The notes beneath the pieces were generated by a model. It was not told where the DNA came from. It was given only the letters and a program-made list of their open reading frames with translations, and did no database searches. Positions 35,674-44,852 of a stretch of 64,000 nucleotides of DNA are shown here, piece after piece (positions within the stretch are counted from its first letter, which is position 1; each line of letters begins with the position of its first letter). Location: the NCBI GenBank assembly GCA_963829835.1, contig CAWHKC010000004.1, forward strand, positions 1,240,001 through 1,304,000, read 5' to 3'. This stretch comes from Berkiella sp963829835 (lineage in GTDB: Bacteria; Pseudomonadota; Gammaproteobacteria; Berkiellales; Berkiellaceae). Position numbers and translations under genes: made by a program.

Positions 35674-36507
35674 ATGTTAAACGGTCAAGCTACTCAATTT
35701 TCCCCTCGTGCTGGCGCAACAAATAATGCACGCGGTCCCATTCAACCACCTGTGATGCAAACTGGCGTGATATATTCTTCTTCTCAAAACTATAGTCTGA
35801 CTCATCATGCGCAATTGCTGTCACATCAGACCTCAATGCTTCCCTTACCTTCTTATTATTATGCTAATGCTTCCAATCCCACCGAGTTCGCTCAGCAACC
35901 TTATATGCACAATGTATGGCCTCAAATGCCATTGCCTGGATCTGTGGCAACACCTTCTGCACCATTTGCGCCAACGCAAGATGCAAAACCACCAGTATCT
36001 GTAGCACCTTCACCTCCACCAGCTGCAGCTCCAAAAGGAGGTAAGAGGAGAAGACAGAGTGATTCGAGCTCTAAAGACTCAACAAAAATGCAAGCGGTTA
36101 AAGGTAAAGCGAATCAATTTAAAGGCTCTTGGGGTAAAAAGCAGCTAGAAGAACTGCAAAAAGAGGAAGAACAAGCGAAATTGAAAGTAAGCGAAGAAAG
36201 GAAAAGTGAAGAACTGAAACTCTTAAATCTCCAACAAGAATTGGAAGGGCTCGTCCATGAAAATAGAATTCTTTCGGAAAATAATACTAAATTAGCCGAG
36301 CAAAGAGAATATTGGAAGTCAAGATGTCACTATGCCATGGGCCTTCTTGATTCTTATAATACTTCTAAACAGCCTGAAAATGAATTAGGGCTTGTTTTGC
36401 CAACATCAAGCTATTTAGAAGATGACGGTGATTGGATATCTTCGCTCGTAACATCTTCTCCAAGCGCATCAAAAACTTCTTCACCAGTTAAACTTCAAAA
36501 GAGATAA
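35674..36507 (+). CDS. bZIP-like Pro-rich/coiled-coil protein, candidate nuclear effector
   Basis: The 277-aa protein has a disordered Pro/Gln/Ser-rich first half (1-120), a basic patch KGGKRRRQSD (121-130), a further basic stretch, then a coiled coil at about 155-215. The coil's later heptads (LQQELEGLVHENRILSENNTKLAEQ region) look like a eukaryotic leucine zipper, with Asn at core-type positions. The tail is acidic then Ser-rich. This layout mimics bZIP transcription factors, though the basic region lacks the canonical N-x7-R core. AGGTGA precedes the ATG. Host nuclear targeting is inference. Confidence 0.55.
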   Translation: MLNGQATQFSPRAGATNNARGPIQPPVMQTGVIYSSSQNYSLTHHAQLLSHQTSMLPLPSYYYANASNPTEFAQQPYMHNVWPQMPLPGSVATPSAPFAPTQDAKPPVSVAPSPPPAAAPKGGKRRRQSDSSSKDSTKMQAVKGKANQFKGSWGKKQLEELQKEEEQAKLKVSEERKSEELKLLNLQQELEGLVHENRILSENNTKLAEQREYWKSRCHYAMGLLDSYNTSKQPENELGLVLPTSSYLEDDGDWISSLVTSSPSASKTSSPVKLQKR

Positions 36508-36639
36508 AAAACTTGTCTGGCCAGGGCTTGTGTCTTGGCACTGACAAAATCTTTACCTATATTCGCTACGCAAGCATTTTATGTTAATCTATTAACGTAA
36601 TATAAACCTCATTCCTGCAATAACGCCTTGGGAGTTAAT

Positions 36640-37272
36640 ATGCATACTGAAACTTCAATGAAAGAAACAACTAAAGCTAGCTACCAATTGACTGCACAAG
36701 CTTATGCTAACAATGTGGCCCCACTTGCACCTTTGGGTTCAATTGAAAGATTCACCAAGTTATTGCCTTTGAAAGCCAAGATAATTGACATTGGCTGTGG
36801 TTCAGGAAGGGATGCAAAGTTATTCAATAATAGGGGGGTTGATGTAGTCGGAATAGACTTTTGCCCAAATCTCTTGGAAATTGCAAAAAATGAAGCTCCC
36901 TTATCCGAATTTCATTTAATGGACATTGAATCGATGCAGTTTCCAGATTCAACTTTTGATGGGGTATGGGCTGCTTGTTCTCTTTCCCATATTTCAAAAA
37001 ATGCACTACCAGAAGTACTTAAAAAAATTCATCTATTGTTAAAAGAGGGCGGCTATTTTTATCTTGCTCTCAAAGAGGGAATGGGAGAGATTTTAGAGAA
37101 AGATTCCCGCTATGAAGGCAATGTTGAGAAATTTTGGTCCTATTTTGAAGCAGATGAATTAAAGAACTTTTTACAAGCTGCTCATTTTAAAATACTCGAA
37201 TGTGATTTGGTAGAAAAAAGTCATCACTATCAAAATCGTTTAGCGTTTAGGGTTTTTTGTCAAAAAATATGA
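36640..37272 (+). CDS. Class I SAM-dependent methyltransferase
   Basis: The 210-aa product is a single methyltransferase domain: IIDIGCGSGRDAKLF (motif I), VDVVGIDFCPNLLEIA (acidic end of beta-2), MDIESMQFPDSTFDGVWA (motif II/III) and LLKEGGYFYLALKEG. The closest branch is the small-molecule UbiE/Tam-like type. ATG 36640 is chosen over TTG 36628 because GGGAG lies 5 nt upstream. The stop overlaps the start of the GST gene (ATGA), so the pair is translationally coupled. Substrate unknown. Confidence 0.88.
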   Translation: MHTETSMKETTKASYQLTAQAYANNVAPLAPLGSIERFTKLLPLKAKIIDIGCGSGRDAKLFNNRGVDVVGIDFCPNLLEIAKNEAPLSEFHLMDIESMQFPDSTFDGVWAACSLSHISKNALPEVLKKIHLLLKEGGYFYLALKEGMGEILEKDSRYEGNVEKFWSYFEADELKNFLQAAHFKILECDLVEKSHHYQNRLAFRVFCQKI

Positions 37273-37898
37273 AATTATATTACACCCAAAGTGTTTGTTC
37301 ACTAGCCGTTAGAATCATACTTCATGAGTTGAGCCTTCCCTGTCAATTTGAATCGGTTAATTTAAAAACCAAGCAAACAGAGTCTGGGCAAGATTACTTA
37401 ACCATCAACCCAAAAGGATCTGTCCCAGCATTACAGCTTGATAATGATGAAGTACTAACTGAAAATGCCGTTATTTTGCAATATTTGGCAGATAAAAATA
37501 ATGCACTTGAGTTACTGCCTGCCCTTGGTGATATGAGAAGATATCGAACGTTGGAATGGTTAAACTTTATTAGTACGGATTTACATCGCTATTGCGCGCC
37601 ACTATTTTGGTCAAAAATTCCAGAAGATATTAAGAAAAATCTATTTTTCCCCGTTTTAAATACTAAATTATTATTTGTGGATCGTCATCTGCAAAAAAAT
37701 CGCTATTTGATGGGTAATCATTTTACTTTAGCCGATAGCTATTTGTTCGTCATCTTGATTTGGCTGGCTAAGCTCAAAATGCCCATGACCGATTGGCCAA
37801 ATTTATTTCATTATTTCATTGAATTGAAAAAGCGTATAGCTGTACAAAAAGCCCTTGAAGAAGAAGGTATTTTATCCCTTACGCTTTTCTCCATTTAA
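37269..37898 (+). CDS. Glutathione S-transferase
   Basis: This 209-aa GST has the N-terminal thioredoxin-like half YYTQSVCSLAVRIILHEL (Ser/Cys region that activates GSH), NPKGSVPAL (cis-Pro loop), LTENAVILQYLADK (Glu-Asn GSH contact), and a helical C-half with MGNHFTLADSYLF. It fits the bacterial beta class (Cys10-type). It conjugates or reduces electrophiles with glutathione. ATG 37269 overlaps the methyltransferase stop. Confidence 0.92.
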   Translation: MKLYYTQSVCSLAVRIILHELSLPCQFESVNLKTKQTESGQDYLTINPKGSVPALQLDNDEVLTENAVILQYLADKNNALELLPALGDMRRYRTLEWLNFISTDLHRYCAPLFWSKIPEDIKKNLFFPVLNTKLLFVDRHLQKNRYLMGNHFTLADSYLFVILIWLAKLKMPMTDWPNLFHYFIELKKRIAVQKALEEEGILSLTLFSI

Positions 37899-37960
37899 AG
37901 GGAACTTATTTACCCACAAGAGGTCTAATTTATAACCCGGCAATAATAAGAGGAGGAATT

Positions 37961-38305
37961 ATGCGTATATTAAAAACTTTCCTTTTTATTATTTTAACGT
38001 CAATTTTTGCTACTTGCTCAGCTGCTCATGGAGGAGGATTCCATGGTGGCGGAGGATTCCATGGTGGCGGAGGATTCCATGGTGGTGGAGGATTCCATGG
38101 TGGTGGTGGCTATTATCATGGTGGTTATAATGGATTTGGAGCTGGATTTGCAGCAGGAGCTATAGGAGCATCAATGATATCACCGGGATATTACTATAAC
38201 GATTATTATGATTATCCTGGAAGTTATTATGCTTATCCATATGATAATACTTACTACTATGATTATAACAATTCTGTTTATGACGACGACGACGACGAGG
38301 AATAG
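37961..38305 (+). CDS. Secreted Gly/His-rich repeat protein with Tyr-rich, acidic tail
   Basis: The 114-aa protein has a signal peptide (about 1-22, ending CSAAH). Perfect repeats of GGGFHG in six-residue periods (about 24-50) follow, then a Gly/Ala patch, a Tyr/Asp-rich stretch and a DDDDDEE end. Such Gly-His-rich secreted proteins may bind metal through the His residues; no enzyme motif. AGGAGG precedes the ATG. The DNA repeat (38033-38104) makes copy-number change likely. Confidence 0.72.
   Translation: MRILKTFLFIILTSIFATCSAAHGGGFHGGGGFHGGGGFHGGGGFHGGGGYYHGGYNGFGAGFAAGAIGASMISPGYYYNDYYDYPGSYYAYPYDNTYYYDYNNSVYDDDDDEE
38033..38104 (+). repeat. Four 18-bp tandem repeats
   Basis: The unit GGAGGATTCCATGGTGGC is repeated four times (the last two end in T instead of C). 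Each unit encodes six residues of the Gly/His-rich region, so length changes keep the frame. Confidence 0.9.
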
Positions 38306-38324
38306 CGGTAATATGTCAGGACTG

Positions 38325-38359
38325 GCCATTAGGTCCAAAATTCAACTTGACCTAATGGC
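38325..38359 (+). terminator. Hairpin terminator
   Basis: Arms 38325-38335 and 38349-38359 pair over 11 bp, followed by a short GGCTTTATAAATT stretch, 20 bp past the stop of the Gly/His-rich gene. Confidence 0.6.
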
Positions 38360-38549
38360 GGCTTTATAAATTAAACCGTGCGTGCTCACGTTTTCTAAGT
38401 TAAATTGAGTTATTTATTTCCGTTATGCAGCAACATGTGTTCTTATTAAATACAGCAGATAAGCTGGGGATATTCGTTTGCTATTGACAATTTCTAAGTG
38501 ATGGAATATTTTGACTCGGTTTTGCAGTTTGATACTAAAAGAGGTACCG

Positions 38550-39533
38550 ATGTTGGGGTTTTTCGAAAATATTCAAGCCGTTCATGATGAAGCTGATGGT
38601 TTGTACCAAAACATTGAACTAGAGTATCAACATGTGTTAGTAGGTGGTTTACCTCATTTTGTTCCACATCTCATGAAGGTGCCTTCTAAAGAAAAAGGCG
38701 CATCTTCTAAACCCTGGCATGACAATGCCTATGCATTAGCCTGCACTGCTTATAGCTTACTTGGAGAGCCTGCAAAAGGTTATCAAGATCTCGTTATACG
38801 TGCATTTGAAGCTATTCAGAAATATCAGTCGGATGAGCCTTCAGGAGCAGACGATCTGGGTCATCCAAAGATACCTGCTCTTCTAAATGCCCTAAGAGTT
38901 GAGCTAGTCAGTAAATGTCAAGTCTTAGTTTCTCAAATGGCGCAATTTAAGAAAGATCCAAAAGATTTTTTATCCACGGCTTCTATAGAAATGTTGTTAG
39001 CCTCTTTTGCCGAAAGATTAGTGGATAATAATAAATTTGGATGCACACTTGAGATTTTTGATCAAGCTGTAAAAAAATTAGCTAAGCTACAAAATAATAG
39101 AGATTTGCAAAAAGAAAGAGTCGATCTTCAATATTGGTTTGAGTTAAATGACAAATTTAATGAATTAGTTCGTCCTTGCTTATTCACCTTGGTGGATAGA
39201 ATTAATAATGTAGATGTCGTTAACCTTGGATCAGCTGACCTGCGAGCTTCTAGATTAGCTAAAGAGTTACTTTGCGAATTACCAAGTGAGTATATTTTAC
39301 TGCTAAAAGCAGCTATAGGCAAAAAACATCAAGAAATCAGGACTGCTGTGGCCACCACAGTAGAAACCGTAGTGTCTAATACTCTAAAAACGCCACTTAC
39401 ATTTGCTTATAAGCCAACAACGCCAGTCTCTTTGCCAACAATTAAGTATCCAGGCGAACTCGATAAGTGCCAGAAAAAAGACCCGGATATGGAACTTAGG
39501 GATAGAAGACGTTTAACCAAAAGTCAGGCTTAA
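38550..39533 (+). CDS. Unknown cytosolic helical protein
   Basis: The 327-aa protein is nearly all helical, without signal peptide or membrane helix, ending in a charged basic tail (ELRDRRRLTKSQA). No family motif was recognised. I choose ATG 38550 because AGAGGT lies just upstream, rather than TTG 38511. It resembles several other unknown helical proteins of this window in composition (414 aa at 14951, 303 aa at 6229). Convergent with the broken mtnA gene 11 bp away. Confidence 0.6.
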   Translation: MLGFFENIQAVHDEADGLYQNIELEYQHVLVGGLPHFVPHLMKVPSKEKGASSKPWHDNAYALACTAYSLLGEPAKGYQDLVIRAFEAIQKYQSDEPSGADDLGHPKIPALLNALRVELVSKCQVLVSQMAQFKKDPKDFLSTASIEMLLASFAERLVDNNKFGCTLEIFDQAVKKLAKLQNNRDLQKERVDLQYWFELNDKFNELVRPCLFTLVDRINNVDVVNLGSADLRASRLAKELLCELPSEYILLLKAAIGKKHQEIRTAVATTVETVVSNTLKTPLTFAYKPTTPVSLPTIKYPGELDKCQKKDPDMELRDRRRLTKSQA

Positions 39534-39544
39534 TGGTTTTTGTT

Positions 39545-40723
39545 TTAAAAACTCATATAAGTCCCATCCTTTCTCACTGCAAACTCATCATAACTCACAT
39601 CCCTAAAAGAGGCGTGCGCTTGAGCAGCCTCTTTTAGGGATGGTGCATTTTTTTTCGATTCATCAAAAGCTAGGGCAACCGGTGAGGCGATTGTCTTATC
39701 TGTTGCATCTTTAGGTGATAGCAGATTTTCACGTGTTAATTCGACTAATTGATCTTTTGATAGATTTCCCTTATCCAAAACATATTTGGTGATAAATTTT
39801 GCAGGCGTTACATCAAATGCTGGATTGTGTACATCAGCACCTTTGGGTGCCCACTCTATTTTTCCTAATGCCCCTTTAACCTCATCAGGGTTGCGCTGTT
39901 CAATAACGATGTTATCCCCACAATCACATGCTGGATCTAAGGTCGTGTAAGGAGCGGCAACATAAAAAGGGATGTCATGTGTTTTGGCAAGGCATGCTAG
40001 GCTATAGGTTCCAATTTTGTTTGCTACATCACCATTTGCGGCAATGCGATCGGCACCTACGATAATTGCTGATACTTTTTTATCTCGCATTACAGATGCT
40101 GCCATGTTATCGCAGATAAGTGTGTAAGGGATCCCAGCTTTTTCGAGTTCCCAAGCCGTTAACCTTGCGCCTTGGAGCAACGGTCGTGTTTCGTTAACAT
40201 AAACATGTTTTACTTTGCCTTGCTCAAATGCGCGCTTAATAACCCCAACGGCGGTGCCAACCCCTGCGGTGGCTAAAGAACCTGCGTTACAATAGGTCAT
40301 TACAACGGCATCTTTTGGTATTAATTGACTGCCATGTTCTGCCATGGCTTTACACAGTGCGACATCTTCATCGAAAATTTCTTTTGCAGCTCTTTTTGCC
40401 GCTTTTGGATCATCATTTAATTGGGAGAGTATTCTCTTAACGCAATAGGGAAGGTTGACAGCCGTCGGTCTGGCTTGAATAAGTTTTTCACCGGCTTACT
40501 TCATTTGATCTAAATTTGCGCCTTGCTCAGCGTATTGAGCTAAGGCTAAAGCTGCTGCAACACCAATTAAGGGAGCCCCTCTCACTTTAAGCGCTTTAAT
40601 AATGGCGCACATTTCCTCGATAGTGTTACTTTCTATCCAAGTTTCTTCATTTGGTAATAAGGTTTGATCTAAGACGCTGATTTTTCCATTATCATATTTG
40701 ATGGCTAATGATTCACATTTCAT
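39545..40723 (-). pseudogene. mtnA: mtnA, methylthioribose-1-phosphate isomerase, interrupted by in-frame TAA
   Basis: Reading from ATG 40723 gives a typical MtnA N-terminus (VRGAPLIGVAAALALA) that ends at codon 76 with TAA (40498-40496). The same frame continues without further stops to 39545 and contains the rest of MtnA. Visible are RPTAVNL, TYCNAGSLATAGVGTA (catalytic Cys), GADRIAANGDVANKIGTY (catalytic Asp) and VAAPYTTLD. A single nonsense change therefore splits an otherwise intact gene of about 391 aa. MtnA isomerises 5-methylthioribose-1-phosphate in methionine salvage. Unless the stop is read through, the enzyme is lost; a sequencing error is possible. No other salvage gene is adjacent. 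Confidence 0.88.
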
Positions 40724-40868
40724 TTTATCTCTCCTTGAGTGGCTGGAAAGATATACAATAAATCAAAAGAAAGGCAACTAACCTAATTAGGGTGGACGAC
40801 ATTAAATTATTGACAAACAATAAGTAAATATCGATAATCGATTGGAAACTGTTCTACAAGGAGTTTTT

Positions 40869-41402
40869 ATGAATAAGATCCAAAGTTTAAGTTCAAAGAT
40901 GCGTATTTTATTTGCGATATTATTTTTTCTTGCCCCAATATTTACCATTACTTATTGGACTTTTTATGAGTTTTTTGCAGATATTGGAATTAAATTTTAT
41001 AGCTTTGAATTAAGTAATCAGTTAATTACTATTAATGCTCAGAGTAAAGCATTAGCTATTCTGGTAACGTTTATTCCAACCGCTATTATCATGATAGGGT
41101 TATTCAAGCTTAAAAAACTTTTCACGCATTATGCTCAAAATAAAGTGTTTACAGAAGAAAATGTGATTATTTTTAGAGATCTTGGTTGGGCATTATTTGC
41201 CTTAGTGATCGGGGATATGATTACAACTCCGCTATTATCCTTAGCTTTAAGTTTTCAAAACCCCGTTGGCTCAAGGTTTATTTCAGCAACCTTTGGTTCA
41301 AGTGAAATAATTCATCTTATCATTGGATTCATGGTTTTGATTATTTCCTATGTAATGAGAGAAGCTTATGAGTTAGATGTTGATGCCAGGCATACTATTT
41401 AG
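40869..41402 (+). CDS. DUF2975-type membrane protein
   Basis: This 177-aa protein has four hydrophobic helices (about 12-35, 55-75, 100-125, 145-165), and the length and layout suit DUF2975. AAGGAG lies 5 nt before ATG 40869, so the upstream in-frame start is not used. It is followed 9 bp later by a Cro/C1-type regulator, the usual partner of DUF2975 genes. Function unknown; the pair may form a membrane-linked regulatory unit (inference from repeated co-occurrence). Confidence 0.7.
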   Translation: MNKIQSLSSKMRILFAILFFLAPIFTITYWTFYEFFADIGIKFYSFELSNQLITINAQSKALAILVTFIPTAIIMIGLFKLKKLFTHYAQNKVFTEENVIIFRDLGWALFALVIGDMITTPLLSLALSFQNPVGSRFISATFGSSEIIHLIIGFMVLIISYVMREAYELDVDARHTI

Positions 41403-41411
41403 GAGTTATCA

Positions 41412-41711
41412 GTGAGAATTATTGTCAATCTAGATGTGATGCTTGCAAAGCGGAAAATGCGCTCAAATGAATTAGCAAAACTGGTGGGTATTACAGAACA
41501 AAATCTCTCTATCTTGAAAAATGGGAAAGCAAAAGCAATAAGATTTTCTACCTTAGAAGCTATTTGTCATCATTTACAGTGTCAACCTGGAGATATTTTA
41601 GCTTATTACTGTGAGGATGAAGTTTCGTCAAATATGACTTCATCTTCACTTGATTTTGAACAGATGACGAGCACTTGCACATCAGAGGTTGTCGTATTTT
41701 CAACAAAATGA
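41412..41711 (+). CDS. Cro/C1-type helix-turn-helix regulator (YozG-like)
   Basis: This 99-aa regulator has an XRE helix-turn-helix at about 18-50 (RSNELAKLVGITEQNLSILKNGKAKAIRF), followed by TLEAICHHLQCQPGDILAY as in the YozG type that accompanies DUF2975. The start is GTG with TAGGAG upstream. The last 106 bp overlap the end of the cupin gene on the other strand; the Ser-rich tail in this overlap is probably not conserved. Confidence 0.85.
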   Translation: MRIIVNLDVMLAKRKMRSNELAKLVGITEQNLSILKNGKAKAIRFSTLEAICHHLQCQPGDILAYYCEDEVSSNMTSSSLDFEQMTSTCTSEVVVFSTK

Positions 41712-42001
41712 CATTCACCAGGTTTAAAGCCGATGAAATCACCGGGACAGCAGCTTGAGCTTTCTAATCCTATGTGCACTGTCGGATTACCCTTGATAAC
41801 AACAATCATTTCTTCTTGGATAGTATGCGCATGCGAAGAGGAACTTCTTTGTCCTGGCGATATAACTTCATGATGGATAAAGATATCTTTAAAATCGAAA
41901 TATTCAGATAGCGTCGCCGAAAGCGAGTATTTTTCGTTGGTGGCGTTTGAAACCATCTGTTGGTGATCTAAAGAATTTATATTCAATATTTTCATATTCA
42001 A
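41606..42001 (-). CDS. Cupin domain protein
   Basis: The 131-aa protein has one cupin barrel. Motif 1 is SSSSHAHTIQEEMIVVIKGNP (H-x-H-x4-E region) and motif 2 is PGDFIGFKPGECHFVEN (His). The metal ligands His, His, Glu, His are present, so it may bind a divalent metal and act on a small molecule or serve as a sensor. TTG 42001 has AAAGG 8 nt upstream; ATG 41995 is the alternative start. The 3' end overlaps the HTH gene. It follows the GH13 gene immediately. Confidence 0.78.
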   Translation of the reverse strand: MNMKILNINSLDHQQMVSNATNEKYSLSATLSEYFDFKDIFIHHEVISPGQRSSSSHAHTIQEEMIVVIKGNPTVHIGLESSSCCPGDFIGFKPGECHFVENTTTSDVQVLVICSKSSEDEVIFDETSSSQ

Positions 42002-43498
42002 CTAACGACCTTTTAAACGCATGGATGAACGATAAAACCCAGCATAGACTTCGGGGCTTAAGTCATGGCTCATTTCTATTTTTCCACACAAAAACACTTT
42101 TTCAGGCTGTCTTAATTTTTCCGGCGTATCATTTCTGCCATTAGCCAGCATAATTTCATTGAGCATGTTTTGATCTACGATAATACCTTTATCTTCATCA
42201 TTGTAACTGTTACCAATAATAACGTGAGATCTGCCGGTAAATCCTTTTCCTTGATGCACTATAAAAATCACGAGCTCAGGGTATTTTTGATAAAAGACAC
42301 GCTGTGTCCACTCCGGATAGGAGGGAGGTGGAAGGGCGCTTAGTAGTTCATTAACGGCGCGGATTTCCTTGCAAAGATCATATTGGCATTGCGATGATTT
42401 AATCACTTTTTTAGCATGTAAATCAACTTGCTGCTCTACGCCATATTCATCGCCATAAGCGAGAATATGACCGCCATCAGAACCAAATGCTGAAACCATG
42501 ATTTTTTCTAACATACGTTGTTTTAATACGATAGGATGAGTGATCCCTTTTTGGCGTAAATAATGCGGATAACGTACTTCATCATGAGATCCCGCATGTC
42601 CTGCTGTAGGGGCCACTTGTTGTAGCACACCTTTAGTATGTGCATACCAATTAGCATCATTTTTCCAGATGTCGTATTCATTATTATTATGGCCCTCAGG
42701 TCCTGGCATCCAATAGGCACTATTCATCGTATGTGTAACCAATCCCTTGGTCACCAAATCTTGATCTATGGAGGCATTACCAACAGTTTCTGCAACAAGA
42801 TAGGCAGGTGTTCCATGAACTTGCTCACATACGTGGTCGATATAGGGTAATAATATTTCATGTGCTTGGCGGGAAACGTGTCCAACTGCATCAAGGCGGG
42901 CTCCACTAAAGCCAAGCTCACGAATGTTAAAATCAATAAAGGGTTTCCAAAAGTCCGTGAAAATTTGTTGTAAAATATCGGGATTGCTGTAATCAAACGT
43001 GGCAACATCACTCCAGGGATTTTCCATAGTAAGTTGGTAATTTTCATCCATGCCATGAATAACAAAATTGCCATTAGGATGGCGTTTGAACCATGTTGGG
43101 CAACGTTGCACAAGAGGATGATCAATCGCGACATGTCTTGCCACAAAATCGAATAGGGGAACCAGTCCGAGTTCTTTTGCTCGCCGGGTATAGGCCTTGA
43201 GATCTTCAAAACGCATTTTGTAGAGTGGATTTAGTTCTCGCTCATTTTGCATCGCATAAGGAGATTGTGTGTTGCCAGGCGTAATGAAATTTTCACTACA
43301 TGGCGCATATAATGGATTTACCCAGACTTGTTTAAAACCCATTTCCCTTATTCTCGCAAGATCGCGGATCATTGCTTCAATACTTGGATAAGACCCAGGA
43401 AATTGATTATAAAGTCGCAAGCGCTTTTCCACTGGCTCATGGTGAGGATTATCAGGGCGAGATGTTAGAGTTGATAAATTAAAAGCGGTTAATAACAT
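42002..43498 (-). CDS. GH13 alpha-amylase-family protein (paralogue 1)
   Basis: The 498-aa protein has a (beta/alpha)8 GH13 core with all catalytic residues: region I LFDFVARHVA (His122), region II GARLDAVGH (nucleophile D203), region III VAETVG (acid/base E237), region IV AGSHDEVRY (H305, D306). Region I carries ARH in place of the usual xNH. GH13 enzymes hydrolyse or transfer alpha-glucans; the subfamily is unclear. AGGA lies 5 nt before ATG. No signal peptide, so it is cytosolic or exported by a specialised system. Two longer paralogues are at 49048 and 51212. Confidence 0.85.
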   Translation of the reverse strand: MLLTAFNLSTLTSRPDNPHHEPVEKRLRLYNQFPGSYPSIEAMIRDLARIREMGFKQVWVNPLYAPCSENFITPGNTQSPYAMQNERELNPLYKMRFEDLKAYTRRAKELGLVPLFDFVARHVAIDHPLVQRCPTWFKRHPNGNFVIHGMDENYQLTMENPWSDVATFDYSNPDILQQIFTDFWKPFIDFNIRELGFSGARLDAVGHVSRQAHEILLPYIDHVCEQVHGTPAYLVAETVGNASIDQDLVTKGLVTHTMNSAYWMPGPEGHNNNEYDIWKNDANWYAHTKGVLQQVAPTAGHAGSHDEVRYPHYLRQKGITHPIVLKQRMLEKIMVSAFGSDGGHILAYGDEYGVEQQVDLHAKKVIKSSQCQYDLCKEIRAVNELLSALPPPSYPEWTQRVFYQKYPELVIFIVHQGKGFTGRSHVIIGNSYNDEDKGIIVDQNMLNEIMLANGRNDTPEKLRQPEKVFLCGKIEMSHDLSPEVYAGFYRSSMRLKGR

Positions 43499-43605
43499 TT
43501 CTTTCCTACTACTAATGGAGAAGTTTTAACCTTTGAAAATTGCCCATAGTATAGAAAAAGAGATTGAATTTCAAACTAGAAAGCAAACTTGTTAAGGCAA
43601 GAAAG

Positions 43606-43631
43606 ACATGGGGTCAGCTTTGACCCCATGT
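43606..43631 (-). terminator. Intrinsic-type terminator
   Basis: A perfect 11-bp GC-rich stem (43606-43616 with 43621-43631) with loop GCTT lies 12 bp beyond the stop of the minus-strand gene at 43644, and the minus strand continues TCTTTCTTG. Confidence 0.75.
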
Positions 43632-43643
43632 TAATAGCTAAAA

Positions 43644-44732
43644 CTACTTTTTAGCAGTTCTTTTAGCTTCTTTTTTAGTAGCTTGCACAACAGCAGCAGG
43701 AGTAGCTTCATTTGCAGCTTCTTTTTCCACTGCAGGTGCAGCTTCTTTTTCTACTACTTCAGCTTTTACTGCGCTACGTTTATTGTCTCGCGCAGGTGTT
43801 AATGTTGGAGCAACAGTAAGTACGCTCTCAACATTAACCGGTGTTGGTTGAATGCTTGCAGCCTCTGATAATGTAGCAACGACAGAAACTGTTTGCGCAA
43901 CAAGTTGGGGAGTTAATTCAGGTTTTTTCTCAGCGCTTGGTGGTAACAATGGCAAAACAGCTTCTTTAGGAGCGGCATTATCAGCGACGCTTGAGTCAAC
44001 GGACGTCTTGGCTAATCTTTCAGCTTCCAATTTTTTATCATCTTGCGCAATGAAAAAGAATTCTAAGGCTTCTTGGTGGGAATTGATTTGTTCACCAATA
44101 TATTGAAGCAAACTTTTGACATAGCCGTTATAGGATGAGTCCCCGCCTGCAGTCGGATCAACATTGTCGGTCAGCATTCTTTTGAATAAAGAGCCCATTT
44201 CAGCATTGCGTTCTTCAGAAAACTCATAAAATGATAACTGACAAGCAACATGAAATAGAAATAATACACGTGCTTCTTGCACTCCACGACTATTAGGATC
44301 TATTTTTTTAAATTGTGCTTCTATATCAATTAGTGCATTTAAGAATTTTGAATTTTCTGTGGGAGCTGGCGCTACATAAACAGGCTTTTCAACAGCAGCT
44401 GGTATAACGGATGCAGGCACAACAGATGATGTCGCTTCTTCGGCTTTCTTTACTTCTACTGGGGATTTTACTTCTAAAGATTTAACTTCTTCAGATTTCT
44501 TTGCTTCAATATCAGCAATTTTTAAAGTTTCTTCAAGTAATTTTGCATGTGCCTCTTTTGCAACTTGTGACCAATTTTGTGGGAAGTTTGGCTTCATCAA
44601 GTTAAATATCATTTGAATATACAATTCTTTGTTTTCTTTGGTTGCTTTATCAAAACCTTGTACAGCAATATCAAACAAACGCTGTCTATGTAGCACAGGA
44701 AATTCAGGATTTATTATATCGGTAAACATCAT
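43644..44732 (-). CDS. Unknown protein with Ala/Lys/Pro-rich linkers
   Basis: This 362-aa protein has two helical modules (about 1-75 and 125-240) joined and followed by disordered Ala/Lys/Glu/Pro/Val-rich segments. The C-terminus (AVEKEAANEATPAAVVQATKK region) resembles histone H1-like, basic Ala/Lys tails. No enzyme motif and no signal peptide. The composition suggests nucleic-acid binding or an exported scaffold; neither is proven. The gene has its own terminator. Confidence 0.55.
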   Translation of the reverse strand: MMFTDIINPEFPVLHRQRLFDIAVQGFDKATKENKELYIQMIFNLMKPNFPQNWSQVAKEAHAKLLEETLKIADIEAKKSEEVKSLEVKSPVEVKKAEEATSSVVPASVIPAAVEKPVYVAPAPTENSKFLNALIDIEAQFKKIDPNSRGVQEARVLFLFHVACQLSFYEFSEERNAEMGSLFKRMLTDNVDPTAGGDSSYNGYVKSLLQYIGEQINSHQEALEFFFIAQDDKKLEAERLAKTSVDSSVADNAAPKEAVLPLLPPSAEKKPELTPQLVAQTVSVVATLSEAASIQPTPVNVESVLTVAPTLTPARDNKRSAVKAEVVEKEAAPAVEKEAANEATPAAVVQATKKEAKRTAKK

Positions 44733-44852
44733 TGTCCCTCATGAGTTGGTTAACAAAAAGAAGAGATCATAGCACTAACAATTTGAGGGTACAATTTGAA
44801 AAATTAAGTAAGTGCTTTTTTTTGACAAAGAAAAACATAGATTTTATTTAAC

